A stretch of 57,500 nt of DNA from Hypsibius dujardini (GCA_001579985.1 LRSR01004519.1:1-57500), one strand, 5' to 3'. Positions 33,842 through 46,061 are shown, counted from the first letter of the stretch. Notes: generated by a model not told the origin, from the letters alone. Translations and numbers: made by a program.

Positions 33842-36800
33842 TTATTTTTTCCCATTCTTGATAGGAGCGCTCGAGCTCTTCAGAGGAGCAGTAGAGCCCT
33901 TGACGACACTGGCCGCTGATTTTGTATTACTCTTTGCTGCCAGAAGAGCCTCCGCCTTCGCTGCTTCGAGTGCTCTTTCCTTGCTGATTTTATTCCGAAG
34001 ATGTTCCTTGTACTTCTGAATGCCTCCTGTCCATTTCGTGACTTTTTGATGCTCGCAGATCCAAATTTCCTCGGCGACTTGGTTGATCAAACGGAAGTCG
34101 TGAGAAACGAGGATGATTCCACCGGTAAAGTCGTTCAAGGCGTCGGCCAGCGCATCGATGGTCTGTTAAACACAGCGAAACTGTTAGTGATCCATACAAA
34201 CGTCTGATCTGTCAATTCGCCCTAAGGATTACCTCCATGTCCAAGTGATTAGTCTGAAACAATAAATTCACTTAGTCGCAATCATTAACGATTTTAAAGA
34301 ATACAGAGGTACGACACGTACCGGTTCGTCCAACAGTAACAGATGGGGGTTCTGATATGCTAACCAGGCAAAAACAACCCGACATCGTTGGCCGTCTGAA
34401 AGTTGTTTGATCGGACACGTTTGTTGCCGACCAGTCAACTGTAACACAAATCAGATTGTATTTACGATGTAATAATTTAATGTCCCTCACACATGTACAC
34501 TCACCCCATACTGTCCAATAATCCTTCTCATAACCTCGACTTCCTTGATATCGGGAAAAGTCTATATCAAAAGAGAGACACATGACAAATGACAACCAAT
34601 GGAGGCCAGTTTAGTGTAGTACTGTAAATGAGTACTGTACTCATACCTTCATCATGAAATCTACCGGAGAGAGGTTGACATCTAACATGTCCTGCAGATG
34701 CTGGTGGTACCTGCCAATCCGGACGTGGGGATGCTTCCGGATCATGCCATCAGTAGGCATCAACTAAAAGCAAGCGTAGCACTTAGTTAAGACTCGTCAA
34801 ACTCAAGCATAACCCTAAAGTCAAACAATACCTCATTGACTAGAAGCTTCAGGAGAGTAGACTTTCCCGCTCCTTTAACAGAAAATGTACTGTTATATTT
34901 GTAAAGTTAAACCATGAATGAGCTCACGGCTCATGAATGAGCTCGACAGGGCATACCGTTGGGTCCTACGAGAGCAATTCGAGAATCCAAATCGATACCA
35001 AACTCCAAGTCAGTGTAAATATATGGCTGAAAACAGGATAAATCAGATGTGCACAAGTGTATCGCAGCGTACGAGGACTCCAATATTACCCAATTTTAAT
35101 TTTTACCTTGGTGTCATCGTAGCGGAAGCTGACCTTCTGCACCATAATCACGGGTGGAGGGATCGTACCCGGGTCGGGGAAAGCGAAAGTAGTCAGTTTA
35201 TCCTTGACGACCTGCTCTGTCAGACCGCCTTGTACCATCTTAGCCAGGGTTTTCTCTTTGCTCTGCAAACATATCCAGGCATAACTACAGAATGGTTGGA
35301 AAACTAAAGAAGATAGAAAACGAAAGGCATAAAGCGGTGATTACCTGAGCTTGCCGCGCCAACTTGGCACTACCGTGGCCGAATCTGGCGATGTAGTCCT
35401 GCAGTTACAATTTGCCATGTATTCAGAAGCGTCCAGAAGTTGATTACTTCTTTATGGAATGTACGTGTCGGCAAGATCAGTTTAATCGCTTCGGTTAGTC
35501 AATGCATGGAAGAATTGTTACGCTAACGAAAAACTCCTCTAACATTCTCGGCCTTTTATGTCATCCCTTCTAGCCCTAGCTCCCGTTTCATATTCGCATG
35601 TCCTGTGTTTCAGCACACTACGAGCTAACCATTCGAGAAAACATACCTTCATGTGAGAAATCTGGTCTTGCTCCCATTTGTACTGGAAAAATAAGAATGA
35701 CGGTTTCACCTTTGTTCACATGGCAGCACATGATAATGCGAGACAACGCACCTGCTTCAGTTGATTCTCCAGCTGTTCAGATCGAGTCTTGACGAAAGAA
35801 TCGTAGTTTCCACCGAACACTTTCAACTTTTTGTCGTGCAAATGGATGATATGGGAGCAGACTCCATTCATGAAATCTTGCGAATGCGAGACCACTACCA
35901 GAATACGCTTGTACCTGTCAATAAAACGGAAAGTTAGGCAATAGAGAAAACGTTGGGGGGGGGGGAGAACAAAGGACTAACGTCTTCAGTTCTTCTTCCA
36001 ACCAAACGCAGGCATCTAAGTCCAGATGATTAGTCGGCTCGTCCAGCAAGAGAATGGCCGGCTTGAGGTACAATGCGCGAGCAAGAGACACTCGCATGCG
36101 CCAACCACCAGAGAAATCCTAACGATCATTTAAAAATACTACAACCGTCGAACACAGGCGTTTATCATCAGGACGCGTATTGAGGAGAAGTCTGGAATTT
36201 GGCTCACGTCCAAATCACTTTAATTCGGCTCACTCATGGGTTTTTCTTTTATGGCAGGTGTTTGGTTGCTTGATTTACAAGAGTGCTACAGTATACTAAG
36301 ATATAGTATATAAATCAAGCAAGCAAGCATCTGACTACCCATGAGTGAGCCGATTTATCGACTAAGTGGAGGGTGAGCCGAAATACAAACTTCACCTCAT
36401 ACCTTGACTTTAGTGGCCTGCATTTGTTTAGTGAACCCAAGACCATGGAGAATTTGGGCGGCTCTTGTCTCAGCAGTGTCAGCTCCCAGTTCGTCCAGCC
36501 GCTCGTATATGTCCATCAAATGGGCTTGAGCCTCTGAATAAAGTGATAAAAAGTAAAAGGTAAGAAATTCTGCCCAAATTTCCAACAAATACCAGGCAAA
36601 CGCTTTGGGTTGAATCACTACATGGGTTGAATCAGTCGGGTGGCGGAGGGCGCCGCAGGCGGTGTGTGTATTGCTGAATGAGTGTTGTTTACAATTTACA
36701 CTCGTGGCGCCCTCCGCCACCCGACTGATTCAACCCATGTAGTGATTCAACCCAAAGCGTTTGCTTGGTACTAGTTAAGATAGTACAGCCATGTCCATCC

Positions 36801-38325
36801 AATGCGTACCATCGTCCGTTGAGTGGGCCAGCTCTTCTGCCTCCCTTTCGAGTTCCATGCGCTCTTCGTCAACCTGTTCGGAAGAGACATTTTATCCAAG
36901 CAGATGCTTATTTCGTGACGAATCATGAAAACTCAACAGAAGCCAACAATCACCAAAACAGTTAAAAACAACAGCCACGATTAGACAGATGTGGAAAATG
37001 CCAACAACTGCAACTAGTAAAACTAAAAAATGTAGTGCCCCAAACCTTTTAACGAGATAAAAAAGCCAAGCCACCGACAGAATTACTACACACCAACCGC
37101 ACAAGATGCTCATACAGCAAATAGGACAGGACAGGACACAAGGCAGACATACTGTAAATGAGCGCGCTTGAACTCTTACATCCTTAAGAATTTCAGGACC
37201 TACCTCAACGACACACTGAAGCGCAGTTTTGTCTACCGGCGCCATTTCACGGTGTAAGTGGAAAATATCCAATCCGCGGGGGATATCAACTTCACGACGA
37301 CCAAGGACAGACAGAAGCGCACTTTTGCCGCTACCATTGAGACCAATAAGACCGTAGCGATTGCCGGCATTCAATTCCAGATTGGTGTCAGTCAGCAGTT
37401 CCGCTCCATAAAAGCTGACAGAGAAGTTATAGATCTTCAAATCCTGTGACAGTGGGTGGGAGGTGAGCACTCCTGTGCTGGTCCGGAATTCCGCGCTGAC
37501 GTCCAGCTCTCTCAGCTCGGCCTCGAGGTTTGCCACTAAAATGAATAGCAAAAACTATGAGAACTATGAGACAGAATCCAAAGAGCGACCCTCAAAGTAA
37601 CCACGGCACAGCTGTATTACGTACGCTAGACATCACATCAACACATCAACCAATGAATCCAGCGCAAACGAACCGAAGAGAATAAAAGGACAGTATCTTT
37701 TTTATTCAATACGGGAATTTGGCAATCGATGCCAACGTAAAGACACAAAAGTAAAGTTGCCAGAAGTTTTATCAAGAAAACGAACTCGAAAAATAAGCAT
37801 AAAATAATTATGAAGTCCATCCCACGATTTACTGAATGAAATAAACGAAACCAACCAGTAAATCAATCGATCCATGCTTCAATCAAGTCACATCTCTTTG
37901 AATTCAAAAACAAATGAATCAATGAATCAATAAATGAAATTGGCTGGATTGGCGATTGCAGATTCGCTGATAATGAAGCTTTAGAAAAAAAAAGCACAGC
38001 TGTTAATGTCATTCGGAACAATTTTCTCATACGCTAAAACACGACCAACAACATCGGAGATTTAACTTAAGCGATTAGCAAACGGACGTGTCGTGACTAC
38101 TGTGCCAGCTCCACCATCCAAAAAGAAGAGTTTTTCAGTGAAATGTGAACGTGTTCTACTTTATACTAAGTAGAACATACCTAATTGGTCCTTGTTCCCA
38201 TTCTGGGTAACGGCTCCGTGGCCATTGCTAGTAGTGCTTCCGTTGGTCGTTGGTGTTGCGGTGCCGGATGACGCCTTAGAATCGCCCTTCTTCGCTGCCC
38301 GTTTTTGCTTGGAAATGCTGGCCAT
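33842..38325 (-). CDS. ABCF2: ATP-binding cassette sub-family F member 2
   Basis: Soluble twin-ATPase ABC protein (ABCF/EF3 group) associated with ribosomes and stress control, without membrane domains. Sixteen exons: 38181-38325, 37204-37535, 36810-36873, 36403-36533, 35982-36118, 35752-35914, 35647-35682, 35345-35398, 35107-35262, 34957-35026, 34832-34872, 34647-34763, 34505-34561, 34322-34438, 34233-34253, 33842-34162. All join in phase to 653 residues (human 623). Cassette 1: Walker A GLNGSGKS, signature [14 protein letters not shown], Walker [13 protein letters not shown]. Cassette 2: [36 protein letters not shown]. The Lys/Ser/Ala-rich N-terminus ([14 protein letters not shown]) is typical. 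Exon 15 is a 21-base microexon completing Walker B. Two introns hold recent MITEs. Confidence 0.97.
36180..36400. mobile_element. TA-flanked MITE, family B copy 2, abutting an ABCF2 splice donor
   Basis: About 220 bp with ends TTGAGGAGAAGTCTGGAATT and TGAGGTGAAGTTTGTATTTC (minus orientation) and subterminal GGCTCAC inverted repeats. TA flanks it at 36178-36179 and 36400-36401. The right-hand TA provides the T and A of the donor GTATGAG of ABCF2 exon 4 (which ends at 36403), so the element starts at intron position +4. It is related to 31225-31412. Confidence 0.85.
36591..36769. mobile_element. Near-perfect foldback MITE in an ABCF2 intron (hairpin C)
   Basis: Two 64-base arms (36591-36654 and 36706-36769) are inverted with a single mismatch (ACCAGG against ACCAAG). 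They carry GTTGAATCACTACATGGG and CGGGTGGCGGAGGGCGCC. The loop is about 51 bases. TA occurs at both outer edges. It lies between ABCF2 exons 3 and 4. Confidence 0.92.
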
Positions 38326-39140
38326 TCTTAAATGGACTGGAAAATAATGGCAAGCGGTGAAAGTAATGAAGCAAAAACACCTCCTTCAATCCAAACAGGG
38401 AAATGAGTTATCTCAGAGAGAGAGGAGAGTGTGGATAGAGCTTTGGATTTGCGAAAAGAAGAGGATTCGAGAGATGAGGACCTCGCTATCACTTTAGAGA
38501 AATTGCTACGAGCTCGAGACGGGGACCTGTGCACGGTCGGTAGTTACGCCATCAGTCCAAAGTGCACGCAAAACAGACACCTCATTCGGCTACGGCGTGT
38601 TTACTCTGAAGATGGTACGTTTTCACGTTCATACGCAGTACGCACGGACCATAGGCTTTTCGCGATTCCAGACGTAAGCTGCGGTAAGTACCGCCCCCGT
38701 CATACGTGCCTCTTTGAGTTATCCTCCTTGGTAGGTTATTTTTTACCAACCGGACGTAATTTCCCACCTATGATTGTAAGCTGCGCTACGCGCGCACAAT
38801 TTTGGCGTGAAAAAGTTCTTTTCTTTCAAATGAAGCAGTATTATTATTGTTAATCTTGCAAGTTCGCCGTTCGGATATTCTGATAACAAATATACTTAAA
38901 ATTTAATCATTACGAGCTCTAATTTTCTTTGGACACGTGTTATTAGTCCTCTAGTTGACAGGAACACAAGTAAGTTGTTGAAGTTTACCAGCAAGATTGA
39001 TTGGCATTGATTGATTGATTGAGTAAGTGATTTTGATTGAATGGCACATGCAGTTCTCGGGATTAAAATGTCTATCAGAATCAGCTTGTTTGACGTTTGT
39101 GTATTTTTCATCCATATGAATATTATGCCAGGTTATCGGA
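38326..39140. other. Divergent region between ABCF2 and the acidic/Cys protein gene
   Basis: Probably contains both promoters. Frames here, including one of about 140 codons at 38431-38853, show no recognisable family or splice support, and I do not call them. Confidence 0.4.
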
Positions 39141-40586
39141 ATGACTCGTCTCGTTGGAACGGAAGAAGAGGAAGAGCAGCCTGTACTATGGTACATGTGC
39201 TGGAGGAGTTGCTTCCCTTCAATAAAGCAATCACGAAGCCAGAAGCATACTGATCTGGAATCCATGCGAAAAAATGCTGCCTCCTCGATTGGAACTGATC
39301 AGAATCCCTCAAGTAAGTAGTATTATCGGTTGTCAAGTGCTTACGAACTGTTCTGTTTTAGGCTGATCGGACTGCTTTGTGCTTTTCGAAAATACAGTAC
39401 ATGTCAACATATCACTCTTGTTTTTTGTTGCTTTAATGTCGTCGATTGGTCGATTGATTGGAGGGTTGATAGTGCCTACAAACGCCGATGCTTGAGTGGA
39501 AGCCAGAGATTGATTGATTCGTCTTCATCTTTCCATCCCTCACTCGCAGTCCATTACACCAATACCAACTTCAAAAAGCAACGTGCATTTATGTTAGCAA
39601 AGCATTCGGTGTTACATCCTGTTCATTTAATTGTATGTTCATGAGAAAATACTCAGTTTAGTGTGCATTTTCATCGAATCTTGTCTCTGGCTGATCAAAA
39701 ATTCGTATATTGTATCCCAGTAGGCGATTTCTCGGTTCTCAGAAAATGTGAGATGCTGATTGGTTTCATTATTATCAAGTACAGCTATAAATTGTGCATT
39801 GTTTGCTGTTTGTATTATCTCTGCAGTGTTCTCTGTAAATGTACATTATTGACTATTTCGGAGAAGTACTAACAATTTTCGATTTCATTTGCAGGGCACA
39901 TTCCCGTTCCAATGGATACTGTCGGCCGTTCGAAGGCTTGCGGTGTGAAAGTTCCGCTCGGTATCTCCACCGCTTCCGCAGATGATTGTTCCGTACCAGA
40001 GGCCTCGCTCAACGTGGCGCTCGCGCATGCAGACGAATTTGTGACAGATCAGAGCGGAATCAGCGTAGTACCGGAAGTGACCGTGGCCGATGCTTCTACT
40101 GATTTCTTCAAAGACGTGGCTGTTTTCGAGAAGCACGACATCGAGTGTAGTCCCACGCCAGCGCGAAGCCAGCTTACTCGGGAGGTGAAAGATGAGAATG
40201 AGTGGCAAGATCACTCAGTTCTGGAGCACGCCACGCCAGACGTTACGCTCATCGCCTTCGACTTGTCAACTCCCGCCAAGGTGAGCTGGCTGGATCAGTC
40301 AATGTTGGAGGAAGATACCCTCGACCGGACCATGTTTAGCAATCAGTGCATGACGCCGTCGAAGGAAGATTCGATGATAGAAAATGCAGACGGCAACATA
40401 TCCTACAGCGGGGACGGAATGGGAACCTGTTGCCTGGAATGCGAACCACGCCAGGGCGGTAACTGTGGCGCTGAGACTCCAGTTCAGAAGAAGACCAAGA
40501 CCTGCGGGTGCATGCCGGACGGACGCTGTCAGGACGCCTTCCGAGCCAAGCGACAGCTCATGCGCACCGCAGCCAGATGCCACTGA
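39141..40586 (+). CDS. Unrecognised acidic protein with a C-terminal Cys cluster
   Basis: Two exons (39141-39312, 39895-40586) join in phase (A|GG, Arg) to 287 residues. A good acceptor (atgccag) precedes the first exon, so further upstream exons are possible. No signal peptide or membrane segment is seen. The N-terminus is MTRLVGTEEEEEQPVLWYMC, then basic sequence. The middle (about 80-230) is acidic and Ser/Thr/Asp-rich with repeated hydrophobic-acidic patches (WLDQSMLEEDTLDR). A Cys cluster follows: CC at 236-237, then 240, 248, 261, 263 and 269 (GTCCLECE, CGCMPDGRCQ), and the end is strongly basic (RAKRQLMRTAARCH). I know no family with this arrangement. The Cys spacing could bind zinc or form disulphides; function is unknown. 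Confidence 0.65.
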
Positions 40587-40957
40587 CGGAAGTCTTTTAG
40601 GGGGATGTGATAATCTTGACTCATCGATTAAGTTCTCAAATCGTTATTCCTTGTACTCTTATTCTTGCATACTCTTAAAATTGTTTTCCGCCATATGCGA
40701 CATTCAGTACGAGAACGTGTTCTACTAAAATGGATATAGTTGTTATGTATTCACCGGGTAATTAACAATCATCATGGAGTATATCACTAAGAAAAACGTG
40801 CAACTAAGAACTTTGTGTGCCAACAATGAGATTAAGGGAAATCATCAGGTTCACGGGTACTGCTACAACAAACTGACAAGCTAAGCGTTAAAACTGCCGC
40901 AGACTAGAAAACAGAGAACCGGGACTTTAATCGGAACATAAAACAGGCGTTGTCTCC
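40587..40957. other. Convergent gap before RhoBTB
   Basis: The 3' UTRs of the acidic/Cys protein gene (+) and RhoBTB (-). No other feature is seen. Confidence 0.5.
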
Positions 40958-43900
40958 TTATCGACTACACAACAAAAGACGCCATCGCTGGGCGGCACGT
41001 GAAACGGGGGCATTGGAGGATCGCGAACGGCGCAAGCCAATGGGCACCGGAGGATTCCTCACCACCATACCTTCGCCTACGCAGTCATCCCGACCTCCAC
41101 CAGGGTGCAGCACCAGGGCAAACCGGCTGCGCCGTTTACGCAACATTTGGAGCATCTCATGACGTCGCCGTTCCAAACTCTGTCATAGAAAGTTAGAAAG
41201 CTTTAATATGCAACAGAATAAAAAGCTGACTAGAATGAACCACCACCGCTTACCTGCTCGTAAAGGTCATATTCATTGACGTACCTATATAACGCAAAGC
41301 AAATCGCTGGTACAGTTAAACATTCACGAGTAAAAAACGGGGGAACTTTCAACAATACCAGACAGGTGGCCATCGCTGCTTGCTGAGCATCGCTTGCTAT
41401 AAATATCGATTAGAGTAGAAAATGATGCCTGTGCTGAGTCACTGTCGTAGTAGGAAAATGTAAACTCACGTGCAACGGTGTTAATGCTCGTAACTGCGGC
41501 ATGTATAGACGAGAAATGAAAACGTAATGAGTGGTGATGAAATTGCAACACCAGCTGTAGAGATAGCCGGCATTGAATGCCTATAAAATTAAACGTCGGC
41601 TGATATGAAAGGTGCTCATCAACGTCATTCATGCCAAACATACAAACGCATACGGTCATACGGACTGACCTCGGCAATCTCAAGCAGTTCCAAGGCGCGC
41701 ATTGAGATGATGCACTCCGAGCGGGATTGATCGACATCCTCGGTCGATAGTGTCAGGAACTTAGCAACAATGTAATCCTGCACAAGATCCATCAGACGTG
41801 GCAGACAAAATCGATCGGCTACCGCCAGGATTTCCACAGCTTCCACCACGTCATTTGTTTTTGGGCACTGTAAAGACCGAACAAATGTACCCACACAACA
41901 TATACCGTATATTGAAAGATGATACGGTCTGATCGCTGGACAGGTCACATTACTAGTATCTCAATAATGTAAGTTCACCAATTCGATTCATGGAATTGTA
42001 ACGAGTTGTTAGTCAACGTGGACGCTGGAGAAGGTCTGAAGATTGAGCATAAGTCACGTCCTAACAATAATGAAACTCACCTGGTCCATGTAGAGGAAAA
42101 ACAAACAGTAACGCAGAATAGCTGGGTCGATGTCTGGAATCTGGATTACGGGCTTGGCTTGCTCTTCAAAGCTCCCGCAAAACATGGCCTACAGCACGAA
42201 GAAGGAAATACACAGAGGACGTGAGCACTTAAGAAGACTGATGAGCGATTCTAGAAGAAACCAAGAATAAACGCACCGACATGAACGATGACCGCTTCGT
42301 CACCAAGCCGCGAAACGATGGCACCAGAACCCCGTCGGCCGCTTGAAATGAAACATCTACAAGAATTGTACAATGATCAGTTTTACATGCTATTCAACAT
42401 CTCATTTCGCCTGTGATGGAAATGAGGCAACGCACCGGAGTACGGTGTGTGAGAGTCCTGGGCGAGCACTGCTAGCCTTCTGTTTCTCTCACTCAGAAAC
42501 TGTTTACTTATGGCAAGGTTTCCCTCTTCAGACTGGGCGTCGTCCCCATCGCCGCTCAGGCGACTTGCTATGATCTTCGTCAAGAATTTTACGCCTGAAG
42601 ACAAGCATTTATTCAGTCACAAATACACATAAGGACTTAGTCACTAAAACATACCGAGATTCTCAGATAATCTTTGCAGGGGCTGCACGGTGTCAGCAGC
42701 CATATCCAGAATTCCCTGGACAACAAATGTAAGTGTGATGTGGTGATGATGTTATGATTTGCTCCGTGGGAATGCTAAAACGAGGGGCTAACCGTGTAAA
42801 GAAAGTGGACAAGCTGAAGGAGGGTGCGGGTTAAAAATTCGGTTCGTAACGTTAAAAGATGCAAACGAGAGTTGCGCTCAGTCGTGGTAGCGGTTATTTT
42901 CGTAAAGCAGGCATGTCCATCCTCTGCTGTACTCCCATCGGTGCTGAGAATACGGTGGAGGTCCAAAGAGGCTGAGAAGGAAGGCCAAGGTTAGTGAATG
43001 CATGTTATTCAGATGATTTAAGCCTTTCGGGCGCTCTAGTAGTACCCGCGGCAAGCAGAATGGCATGAGCGCGCACTGTTCCATCCAAACAGATGAATTC
43101 TACGTCGGGAAAGGGTGCGTCGGGACTGGCCAAACTGGAAAGATCCTCTGCAAACGTGCTGCTGCTGGAGTGGTGTTCCGGCGTGGGTGGTGGCGGTATC
43201 AGATAAGGCGACTGCCATTCGGCGCCGCGAACCTGACAGATGGTAAACCGTGATCGTTAACTTTTGCCGGTCAAAATGTAAATCGAAATGCTAAAAAGGT
43301 TAAGTGTACACTTTTCAGATGGGATGCCCAAAATCGAGTCTGTCGGCGATGAAGTAAAGCAGCACGGATGGCATTGGTGAATACAGAACGCACGCCGAAA
43401 CCTGCATTCCAAGAGCGGCACGATATTACAAGTGGAACTCGGAAGGGAAAGAAGGGCAAGACTATGGTGCATTACCATACACGGACATACCAGAAAATAC
43501 GCTAGTTTCATAGTACGCAACTGCTCCGATCTGAGCCGCCACGGCTCGCCCTCGTTCCGGTAATATAATATCGGACTCCTTAACCCGTCTAACAAAGGGG
43601 AGCAAAACTAATAATACCCTTGACAAGTGCGATGACGCAGATGGTCGCCGGATGTACATACTTCCGCTCATCAGGAATAAGTTTGATGTAAGCTGGGTCT
43701 TTCCACAAATGTCTCCTGAAAGCACAAAAGGGAGAGTTGATTAAGCTAAAGACGGCATTTGATTTTTCTCTAGTGATTACTACTTACATATCGTTCCGAC
43801 AACCGATGAGAACAATCTGTTGATATCAAGAGCAAGGGATACTCAATCAATTGTAATCAATTGGGAGATCAATTGTAAAGTCCAAACAATGTAATATTCC

Positions 43901-44967
43901 TGGAACATACTGGGGTGGTCTTGCAGAAATGACGAATTTCCGGCCACCATTTGTCCACAACATTACGCAAAGATTGCGGCGAGCAAATGGAGAAGCAGAG
44001 CGCAATCACATCCGACCTAGAAGCATCGTGTCACCGCTAGTACAGGTGCACACCATTGACTGCTGACTAGAAAGTTGCTCAGTTCTTTATCAAAGAAACA
44101 TACCGGCCGAAGGCAAATTTTCTGTCCTTGTCATGAGTTCCAAAGGTATCCCAAAGCCGCAATGTCACACTCACGTCGTCCACAATTTCCCATGAATTTT
44201 CCAGTACCTAAAGAGCAGTAATTAAGTAGTATCGATATCAAGTACTAGTACTACGACCAAGCAACCGGAAAGCAAGCCAGCTATCGATCGCTCCAGTGAT
44301 TCGACATTCTGTATCGAGTATCGACGTAAAGATCTACGTATGATCTATGCATGAACCTGAGTAAAGATGATTAGTAGAGCTATGCATATGATCTGTAGGC
44401 ATTCTGTACTTCTCGTCCACTCATCGACATGGTAGAAGTGAAAACCATTGGTTGATTGATTGGTACGCATACCTCATTCCGCCGAGTGCGTGCATGTATT
44501 CACACGGGGCAAAAAACCTTGCGCTAACCGAGTTAAGCCATTACACTCGTTCGACGCATGGTTGTTCTACACAACCGCGAGTTAAAGTGCTTAATTCGGT
44601 CAGCGCAAGGTTTTTGCTACGTGTATATATGGGGATTTGAGGACTCAGAACAATTAGTACGTCCGTTCTAAACTGTACCTCTTGGTGTTGATGGTACTGG
44701 TCGATGGCGAATACGGTGGGGATGTGGGTTAGACACAGCTCCTTTAGTGTAAACTTGGCATTTCGGGCCCTCGCACAGATGAGTCTGAAAAACGTACACA
44801 ATCGCTACTGGCGTCATGATTCTAGTCGAAAGATTGTTTGATCATACTGCTTACCGTGTCTTTCCCACAGCGCTGTCCCCTACGACGACACATTTGACTC
44901 GTTCCTGGCGCGGCCGATCATGATCGAGGTGCGTAATTCCTTGGGCATGTGCTGGACCAGCTGCCAT
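40958..44967 (-). CDS. RhoBTB: Rho-related BTB domain protein
   Basis: Atypical Rho GTPase with tandem BTB domains; a CUL3 adaptor in animals. Nineteen exons: 44855-44967, 44679-44784, 44104-44207, 43911-44016, 43788-43816, 43662-43715, 43491-43588, 43310-43401, 43046-43232, 42793-42971, 42655-42715, 42436-42594, 42277-42356, 42081-42188, 41670-41867, 41470-41580, 41359-41396, 41254-41284, 40958-41179. They give 691 residues (human RHOBTB1 has 696). The GTPase domain has P-loop [15 protein letters not shown], then [53 protein letters not shown] and [10 protein letters not shown] Pro-rich linker ([11 protein letters not shown]) precedes a divergent, split first BTB. The second BTB is [23 protein letters not shown] and [14 protein letters not shown]. 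The C-terminus has [14 protein letters not shown] and no CAAX box, as usual. Confidence 0.95.
44509..44617. mobile_element. Foldback MITE-like element (hairpin F) in a RhoBTB intron
   Basis: About 30-base inverted arms (left GCAAAAAACCTTGCGCTAAC, right its near reverse complement) plus a second inner inverted segment enclose an AT/GC-mixed loop. It is non-coding and lies in the second RhoBTB intron. Confidence 0.75.
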
Positions 44968-46061
44968 GAGCGTGGTTAAGAGGAATCACATGCCCTTGGT
45001 TCGCGAAGAAGCTCGAAAGAAAACTACGGCCTAAGGTTACGGTTTGATGCAACTAGAAAGTCACTGAATGGCTGATGATCCTGCAGGAGATGACACAGAC
45101 TTCAATCCTCATCCTCTTCTATATCATCCGGTTCATGTTCAGTACATAAATCCCCATCCTAATCCTGGTTAACAGGATCCAATCCAATTGTGGCGGCAGG
45201 AAACCTTTTAACTCAGTCAGTCATGATGAGATCCTGCATCAGACAACAAGGAGACAATGATGCGATCCTGCATCAGACAACAAGGAGGTAAATAACAAGT
45301 ACGCAATTCCGCTTGCACTGTACGTGTTTGATGGTCCAGTTCATGAGGAGCAAGGCTAATGTATAGTAGTCGTCCTTCGTTTTGGACAGCGCAGAAGAGT
45401 ATTAAACTTCGAACTCATACGATGTATAGGGAATAAAGCAATAGTAGCAATAATATCTGTGAAGGCGCGATACTAATTCTAAATTTCAGGTACGAGTAGC
45501 AGCACATTCGATTTTTTCTTTATTTGTCAGCTGACGCACAGCGTGAACAGCAGTCGCCTGAGACGCAGACCGCAGCGTGACGTCAGCAGACGAATTCAAT
45601 TCCCTGCAGGGGGCACTGTCTCCAAAGCTGAAATCATGCGCCAGGTTCCACACATGCACGGGGCTGTACTAGTGATACCGGAGTAGATAATCCCGTAATC
45701 CCATTGCTGGCGAAGAATTTGGAATTGGATTGCTCTGGATGTTTCGAAACATTTTGTCAAACGATTACGTTCGTCCATGTTAATGATTAGGGAACAATGT
45801 GATGCGTCAGTATTTATTTGAACACGTGGTACGGAACTACATGCTCCGTAAGGCAGTCTATGCAGTTATGACATATGCTTGTCACAGCCTATTTTGAAAT
45901 TGATTAATTAAGAAGACCACCCAACCCGAAAGCCTTTTAATATAATATAAGCAGCAATAACCTGCCGTGCCTTTGACCAATACAGTTTTAGAGATATTTA
46001 CATTTACTGCTACGCTTTTTTGCTCGAGGTTATTAGAGGAGTGGGACACTTGAACCCCTAA
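44968..46061. other. Intergenic region upstream of RhoBTB
   Basis: About 1.1 kb containing the RhoBTB promoter side. A short direct duplication of GATCCTGCATCAGACAACAA lies at 45228-45285. No gene is supported. Confidence 0.45.

Noticed and set aside
38431-38853. 140-codon plus-strand frame upstream of the acidic/Cys protein gene
   Set aside because: No recognisable motif, no supported splice link to exon 39141-39312, and it lies in the divergent promoter region of ABCF2.
43588-43662. A continuous reading of RhoBTB through 43588-43662 without an intron
   Set aside because: It breaks the alignment to the family; using donor AA|GTATGT at 43661 and the acceptor at 43589 restores [19 protein letters not shown] in phase.
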